NCBI GenBank assembly: GCA_902798595.1
Contig: CADBXE010000009.1
Location: 1-46,795 of the forward strand
DNA from: an uncultured Erysipelotrichaceae bacterium
GTDB lineage: Bacteria > Bacillota_I > Bacilli_A > RFN20 > CAG-826
Direction of reading: 5' to 3'
Length of the DNA stretch: 46,795 nt
Under the pieces are notes generated by a model that was not told where the DNA came from, made no database searches, and worked only from the letters and a program-made list of their open reading frames with translations. Shown one piece after another: positions 42,060 to 46,795 of this stretch. Position 1 is the first letter of the stretch, and the number at the start of each line of letters is the position of its first letter. The translations under genes were made by a program, and so were the position numbers.

Positions 42060-43466
42060 ATGATTAGTAAAAAATTAGCTATCGAAGTTCTAAATGCCGC
42101 TTTAGAAACAGGCGCTGATTATTCTGAAATCTTTTATGAAGATAGCAGTTCTCATTCAGTATCATTAGAAAATGGCAAAGTAGAAACAACTAGCTCTAAT
42201 TCTCTATGTGGTGTTGGTTTACGTTTACTTAAAAACAACCAATGCGTGTATGGATATACTAATGATTTAAGCAAAAAAGGTTTACTTGCATTAGCCAATT
42301 CATTAAGTAAATCATTCCACGATAAAAGAGTTTTAACAGTTACTAAACTCGACATGATCAAAGCTAAAAACCGTAACCCAGTTACTAGAAGCTATGAAGA
42401 TGTCCCAATCGAAGAAAAGATTGCTTTACTTAAAGAAGGTATTGATGAAATCAATTCATTAAAAGACCCACGTATTGTGAGAACATTCGGTGTCTTTGGT
42501 GACAATAGAAGATTCGTTGCCGTCTTTAATTCAAAAGGCAAATGGTTCAAACGCACTTCTGAATTCGGAAGAATGGTCTTCCAGGCTATCGCTGCGGATC
42601 AAAACGGATTTGAAGTAGGATTTGAAGGTCCAGGCGCTCAAAAAGATATTAGCTATTTCAGAAGTGAAAAGGTTAATCCAAAGAAAGTCGCTAGAAAAGC
42701 TGCAGAAACCGCTTTAAAGATGTTAACTGCTGCGGAATGCCCAAGTGGTGTCATGCCAGTTGTTATCGGTAATGGTTGGGGTGGCGTCTTATTCCATGAA
42801 TCTTGTGGCCACCCATTAGAAGCCAGTGCAGTCGCTAAAGGTTTGTCTTGTTTCTCTGATAATAAAATTGGTGATTATATTGCATCCCCAATCGTCAGTG
42901 CGGTTGATGACTCCACTATGCCAAGCGAATGGGGCTCAATTGATATCGATGATGAAGGTAATCCAGGTAGTAAGAGATTACTCATCAAGAACGGTAAATT
43001 AAATGACTATATGATTGATGACTTAAATGGTCGTCGTATGAATAGAGAAGGTAACGGTGCTTGCCGTAGACAAAATTACCGTTACGTTCCTACATCACGT
43101 ATGTCTAATACCTATATTTGTAATGGTAAGAGCACACCAGAAGAAATCATCAAAGCCACTAAATTAGGCTTATATGCTGTAGGTTTTAACGGTGGTTCTG
43201 TTGATCCAACAACTGGTGAATTCAACTTCGGTTGTAGCGAAGCTTATATCATTAGAGATGGTAAGATTGCGGAACCAGCTAAAGGTGCAACCTTAATTGG
43301 TAAAGGCTTTGAAATCTTAAAGAAGATTGATATGGTTGGTAACGATTTAGATTTAGCCCAAGGTATGTGTGGCGCTTCTTCTGGTTCTATTAGAACTAAC
43401 GTTGGTCAACCAACTCTTAGAGTTAGCGAAGTCACCGTTGGTGGTCGCGGAGGGGAGTTAAAATAA
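42060..43466 (+). CDS. tldD: TldD metalloprotease subunit
   Basis: 468 residues. TldD carries the active site of the TldD/TldE protease, which degrades or matures small, often modified peptides in the cytoplasm (microcin B17 in E. coli). The zinc motif HESCGH lies at residues 246-251 and is followed by PLEAS, as in the HExxxH family consensus. The C-terminal Gly-rich segment (MCGASSGSIRTNVGQPTLRV) is typical. AGGAGG precedes the ATG. Its stop overlaps the tldE start by one base (TAATG), so the two subunits are made together. Confidence 0.94.
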   Translation: MISKKLAIEVLNAALETGADYSEIFYEDSSSHSVSLENGKVETTSSNSLCGVGLRLLKNNQCVYGYTNDLSKKGLLALANSLSKSFHDKRVLTVTKLDMIKAKNRNPVTRSYEDVPIEEKIALLKEGIDEINSLKDPRIVRTFGVFGDNRRFVAVFNSKGKWFKRTSEFGRMVFQAIAADQNGFEVGFEGPGAQKDISYFRSEKVNPKKVARKAAETALKMLTAAECPSGVMPVVIGNGWGGVLFHESCGHPLEASAVAKGLSCFSDNKIGDYIASPIVSAVDDSTMPSEWGSIDIDDEGNPGSKRLLIKNGKLNDYMIDDLNGRRMNREGNGACRRQNYRYVPTSRMSNTYICNGKSTPEEIIKATKLGLYAVGFNGGSVDPTTGEFNFGCSEAYIIRDGKIAEPAKGATLIGKGFEILKKIDMVGNDLDLAQGMCGASSGSIRTNVGQPTLRVSEVTVGGRGGELK

Positions 43467-44791
43467 TGGGTAAATATGATAAGTTTTTTGCATTAGCAAA
43501 AGAAGCTGGACTTGAACAAGTCGAATTATCTATTGCTGAATCTCGTAGTTTGAACATCTCCTTATTCCACGGAGAAGTTGAAGAATACAAAGATAATAAT
43601 GGCTATTCCATTTTAGCTAGAGGTATCTTAAATGGTAAATGTGGTGCTGCAGCGTGTGACATTTGGAATAAAGACAAAGCCGCATGGTTAGTGAAAGAAA
43701 TCGTCGCTAACGCGACAGTCATTGAAAATGATGATCCAATCTTCATCTTCAAAGGCAGTGAAAAATACCACAAAGTTAATACATTTAATAAAGAATTAGA
43801 AAACGTTTCTATCGATGATAAGATGAACGCTCTCTATGCTTTAGAAAAAGCTTGTAAAGAAATCGACCCACGTATCGTTGAAGTTGCTGGTACTGAATTC
43901 TCTCAAACAAGTGAAAAAGTCACATTAGTTAATTCCAACGGTCTTAACTTAGTGCAAAAGAGCAACTACTTCACCTTTGTTGCCCAATGTGTCGCTAAAC
44001 AAGGCGAACAAACAAAATCTGGTTATGACTTCTTCTTAGATAACGATTTCTCTAAATTCAACGTTCAAGAATTCGCTAAGAAGGTTGTTAAAGCCACTGT
44101 CGATCAATTAGGCGGTGAAGCTTGTGAAACTAATAAATACAAAGCAGTTTTACACCCAGATGTTGTTACTTCCTTATTAAGAGCCTACTTAGGTCATGCT
44201 GAAGCGGAAGAAGTCCAAAAGAAATCTTCCTTATTCATTGGTAAACTTGGTCAAAAGATTGCTTCTAAGAAAATCACCATCGAAGATAAACCATTATCCA
44301 AGAATGTCTTTGCTAGATGGTTTGATGATGAAGGTGTTGCTACATATAATAAACCAATCATTAAAAACGGTGTGTTACAAACATACTTATATAACTTAAC
44401 CACTGCTGCTAAAGATGGTGTCCAAACAACCGGTAATGGTTTTGGTGGCGGTTCTAAACGTGGTATCGGTACAGCATTCGTTTCCTTAAAACCAGGTAAG
44501 AAATCATTAGATGAATTATTCGAAATGGTTGGCAATGGTGTCTATATTACTGATGTTAGTGGTCTCCACGCTGGTCTTAATAGACAAAGCGGTAACTTCT
44601 CACTTCAATCCACTGGTTTCATGATTGAAAACGGTAAGAAAGGTAAACCATTAGACCTCATTACTGTTGGTGGTAACTTATTAGATGTCTTCAAAGATGT
44701 CTTAGAAGTCGGTAACGACGTTACCGTTTCACCAAGTGGTGTTTCCGCTGAATCATTACTTATTAAGAAAATTGCCGTCTCAGGTAAGTAA
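43466..44791 (+). CDS. tldE: TldE (PmbA) protease subunit
   Basis: 441 residues. Partner of TldD in the heterodimeric protease. It shares the fold but lacks the HExxxH zinc site, as expected for TldE. Family stretches are LNISLFHGEVEEY, the middle CETNKYKAVLHPDVVTSLL and the C-terminal SGLHAGLNRQSGNFSLQSTG. The overlapping TAATG with tldD couples translation. No RiPP precursor gene is adjacent, so the substrate is unclear. Confidence 0.93.
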   Translation: MGKYDKFFALAKEAGLEQVELSIAESRSLNISLFHGEVEEYKDNNGYSILARGILNGKCGAAACDIWNKDKAAWLVKEIVANATVIENDDPIFIFKGSEKYHKVNTFNKELENVSIDDKMNALYALEKACKEIDPRIVEVAGTEFSQTSEKVTLVNSNGLNLVQKSNYFTFVAQCVAKQGEQTKSGYDFFLDNDFSKFNVQEFAKKVVKATVDQLGGEACETNKYKAVLHPDVVTSLLRAYLGHAEAEEVQKKSSLFIGKLGQKIASKKITIEDKPLSKNVFARWFDDEGVATYNKPIIKNGVLQTYLYNLTTAAKDGVQTTGNGFGGGSKRGIGTAFVSLKPGKKSLDELFEMVGNGVYITDVSGLHAGLNRQSGNFSLQSTGFMIENGKKGKPLDLITVGGNLLDVFKDVLEVGNDVTVSPSGVSAESLLIKKIAVSGK

Positions 44792-44810
44792 GATTATATC
44801 GAACAAAAAT

Positions 44811-44838
44811 AGACCGTTATAAATAGCGGTCTTTTTTT
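44811..44838 (+). terminator. Terminator of tldDE
   Basis: AGACCG (44811-44816) pairs with CGGTCT (44827-44832) and six T follow. The promoter of the nuclease gene begins right after it. Confidence 0.85.
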
Positions 44839-44854
44839 ATGTTTATTATTTATA

Positions 44855-44860
44855 TATAAT
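44855..44860 (+). promoter_or_regulatory. -10 box of the endonuclease gene
   Basis: Consensus TATAAT ends 9 nt before the ATG at 44870. AGGG lies between them but would be at or before the expected first transcribed base. The -35 is poor. Confidence 0.45.
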
Positions 44861-44869
44861 AGGGACACT

Positions 44870-46669
44870 ATGAAAAACAAAATTATTAAACTAACAATCG
44901 CTACCGCTCTTTTTGTATGCGGTGCAAGCTATGCTTCTATTAATCAAAATAGTGCAATCACTCCCGTTGAAGCGGCAACACATGTCGATAACTTCGACCC
45001 TTATACCTATTCAGGTACTTATTATGATGCCTTAGATAAAACAGGCACCGAAGGTTTGTATGGCACATTCAGAAGCAAACTATCTTCTTATATCTTCCCA
45101 AAAGGTTGGTATACCTATGGTGGAGGCGGTTCTGATCACTTATCCACTATCCTTCAAAGCGCGGATGAAGATCCAACCAACAAATCTAACATGATTTATC
45201 TTTATACCCGTGACTCGGTGAGAAAGAACGCTGCTAGTTCATGGAATAGAGAACACGTCTGGCCTCAATCCCTCTCAAGAAATAGTAGCGGGGTGCAACA
45301 CTGGGGAACAAGCCAAGCTGGTACTGATATCTTACATATTAGACCAACTTATAACACCACTAATGGTGAGCGTGATAATGATAAGTATGGTAACACAAAT
45401 AAAAGTAATCCATTAACTTATAATGGCATGCCTTATGGCTATGAAACTGGCACTACATTTGAACCATTAGATTCTGTTAAGGGTGATGTTGCCCGTATCA
45501 TCATGTATGTTTGGACAGCATATTATGATTATTACAACGACTCAAGTTTGTTAATCACAAAAACATTCACCAATTATGACACTCTTCTTGAATGGCATAT
45601 GCTAGATAAGCCAGATGTTCATGAAGGATATAGAAATGATTTTTCTCAAACATCTAGACAAAAGAATAGAAATCCATTCGTTGACCATCCAGAATACGCT
45701 TGGAAAATCTTTGGTGATTCAGCATCCGCTGATGTGAAAAACCGCTGCAAACAAACATATCCGGGCAATGAAAAGATTGCTTCTAAGATTGAAATTAGTG
45801 GTGAAGCCACAAAGAAGCAATATACAGCGGGTGAATCATTTGATCCAACAGGTTTAACGGTAACCGCAACGTACACTGATAACACCACTGCAGTTATCGC
45901 TAATGATAAATGCTCTTGGGAGCCAAAGAAATTACGTGCCGGTTTAACATCTGTTACTTGTAAATATGATGGCCTAAACGCTACCTATAGTGGTATTACC
46001 GTTGTTCCTGGTCCTACACCAGAAATTCAAGGCACGTATGGTATTGTTTTCGCTAAAGATAATGAAGAAGCCACTATTCCAGTGACCGCTAACGAAGTAT
46101 TAACGGGTTATACAGCTAATAACACTTTAGTAGAAGAAGTAACTAGTGCACAAAGCGTTTATCCAAGTGAAAACGGCTTACAAATTGATAATAGAGGTTC
46201 TATTGTCTTTAAGTTAAAAGATGTCGCTAAAACACCTGATATCCAATCTGTCTACTTTGTTTCTAAACAAGGAACTGAAGAAGTAGAAGTTGATGTTAAG
46301 TTAAATGATGAAGATATTTCATTTAGCTCCGCTGATGGTGTTCATACCATTAATATCGCTGGATACTTTGATGAAGGTTTATCCACTATTACCATTTCCA
46401 CCACTAAGGCATTTGAATTAGAGGAATTTGGTATTAATGTAAAACAAAAGGAGCAACCAGTTCCTCAACCATCTTCATCAAGTTCTTCAGAAGCACCAAC
46501 TAGTGAGTCTTCTATTCCAGAATCGTCCTCTTCCGAATCATCCAGTAGCCAAAACGGTGATAGCAAAAAGAAAGGATGTAATGGTTCAATCATTGCGGTG
46601 GCCTCATTAACTGGCTTAACCACCCTAATTGGTTCAGTATTGCTTCTTTCTAAAAAGAGAAGAAAATAA
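44870..46669 (+). CDS. Secreted, C-terminally anchored endonuclease I
   Basis: 599 residues. A Sec signal peptide ends near residue 35 (PVEA). Residues about 40-300 form an endonuclease I (EndA / Vvn type) domain, with catalytic WNREHVWPQSL (Glu128, His129) and Asn/Asp-rich metal-site loops (HIRPTYNTTNGERDNDKYGN). A Big_3-like Ig domain (about 307-380, KQYTAGESFDPTGLTVTATY) and an unassigned beta domain (about 385-520) follow. A Ser/Glu/Pro linker leads to KKGCNGS, one membrane helix and KKRRK. The enzyme would degrade extracellular DNA at the cell surface for nutrients or against traps. The tail is not LPxTG. Confidence 0.9.
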   Translation: MKNKIIKLTIATALFVCGASYASINQNSAITPVEAATHVDNFDPYTYSGTYYDALDKTGTEGLYGTFRSKLSSYIFPKGWYTYGGGGSDHLSTILQSADEDPTNKSNMIYLYTRDSVRKNAASSWNREHVWPQSLSRNSSGVQHWGTSQAGTDILHIRPTYNTTNGERDNDKYGNTNKSNPLTYNGMPYGYETGTTFEPLDSVKGDVARIIMYVWTAYYDYYNDSSLLITKTFTNYDTLLEWHMLDKPDVHEGYRNDFSQTSRQKNRNPFVDHPEYAWKIFGDSASADVKNRCKQTYPGNEKIASKIEISGEATKKQYTAGESFDPTGLTVTATYTDNTTAVIANDKCSWEPKKLRAGLTSVTCKYDGLNATYSGITVVPGPTPEIQGTYGIVFAKDNEEATIPVTANEVLTGYTANNTLVEEVTSAQSVYPSENGLQIDNRGSIVFKLKDVAKTPDIQSVYFVSKQGTEEVEVDVKLNDEDISFSSADGVHTINIAGYFDEGLSTITISTTKAFELEEFGINVKQKEQPVPQPSSSSSSEAPTSESSIPESSSSESSSSQNGDSKKKGCNGSIIAVASLTGLTTLIGSVLLLSKKRRK

Positions 46670-46708
46670 TTAAAGCACAATAAAAGCGCCACGTAATTGA
46701 ACTAGTCA

Positions 46709-46731
46709 ACGAAAAGTAGACAGTTTAAAAA
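46709..46731 (-). repeat. Terminal inverted repeat of the right-hand IS
   Basis: AAAAGTAGACAG followed by an A-rich tract, just past the OrfB stop. It matches the sequence upstream of orfA at the left window edge in inverse sense, as expected for the right end of the same IS type. Confidence 0.5.
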
Positions 46732-46735
46732 AGTA

Positions 46736-46795
46736 TCAATACCCCATGTCAGATTTATACTGATGTGGGGTTTTGTATTTAAGACAGTACATTGG
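46736..46795 (-). CDS. IS3-type transposase OrfB, C-terminal part (cut by window edge)
   Basis: On the minus strand, an open frame enters at 46795 and ends at TGA (46738-46736), reading PMYCLKYKTPHQYKSDMGY. A K-x-TP-x-QY-x(3)-MGY end is the usual carboxyl terminus of IS3-family OrfB, the DDE catalytic subunit (integrase core). A hairpin (ACCCCATGTCAG at 46741-46752 with CTGATGTGGGGT at 46760-46771) lies inside these last codons and is followed by TTTTG on the plus strand, so it may also stop outside transcription from entering the element. Confidence 0.65.
   Translation of the reverse strand, partial: PMYCLKYKTPHQYKSDMGY

Noticed and set aside
1..46795. Mollicute genetic code (TGA as Trp)
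   Set aside because: TGA ends the DUF4160 gene, the alpha/beta hydrolase gene and OrfB at natural positions, and Trp codons are TGG throughout.

Overview
The window is AT-rich, Gram-positive-type bacterial DNA. AGGAGG-type ribosome sites, many lipobox lipoproteins, no outer-membrane genes, an oligopeptide (Opp) transporter whose ATPases carry long insertions, an arginine deiminase pathway and a YwaF-type membrane domain all suggest an uncultured, probably host-associated member of the Bacilli near the Mollicutes / Erysipelotrichales. This taxonomic placement is an inference. The standard bacterial code applies: TGA stops several clear genes and Trp is TGG. No rRNA, tRNA or CRISPR array was seen.

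Layout. Both ends lie inside IS3-type insertion sequences on the minus strand: the 5' end of orfA at 1-119 and the 3' end of orfB at 46736-46795. The 46.5 kb between them is therefore flanked by same-orientation IS pieces. Positions 234-7125 (minus) hold a YwaF-ABC ATPase fusion, an ABC permease, a small exported protein and a large lipoprotein with an Ig-like domain. Positions 7228-10227 (minus) hold metG and an AAA/DUF4143 ATPase whose promoter region is a 33-bp tandem repeat. Positions 10402-13569 (minus) hold a drug/metabolite-type transporter, arcA and arcB. Positions 13738-16079 (plus) hold a von Willebrand A lipoprotein and a DUF4160 / DUF2442-HTH pair with a palindromic operator. Positions 16071-17392 (minus) hold a 39-residue lipoprotein missed by ordinary gene calling, an InlB-repeat lipoprotein and rpmE. 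Positions 17524-22328 (plus) hold GT2-GtrA, DegV, an alpha/beta hydrolase with a Cys nucleophile, an HTH-membrane regulator and arcC.

The most unusual block is 22433-30998 (minus). In transcription order it holds an HTH regulator, a superfamily-V-type holin, two nucleotidyltransferase-fold proteins, a 1873-residue Rhs/YD-repeat protein, and a two-helix membrane protein. The Rhs protein has no signal peptide and ends in a glycine-rich hydrophobic domain. The genes are overlapping or closely spaced. The arrangement suggests a polymorphic toxin unit in which a holin, rather than a Sec signal, releases the toxin and the last gene gives immunity. Upstream on the same strand lie a second two-helix membrane protein, a lipoprotein and a GT4 glycosyltransferase.

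Positions 34440-41441 (minus) hold the opp operon in the order oppB-oppC-oppD-oppF-oppA. A 618-bp gene-free stretch with inverted repeats follows, then tldD-tldE (plus) and a secreted, C-terminally anchored endonuclease I (plus).

A feature that recurs across the window is start codons placed only 7-13 nt downstream of a good -10 box with no Shine-Dalgarno sequence. This implies leaderless or near-leaderless mRNAs for about six operons.
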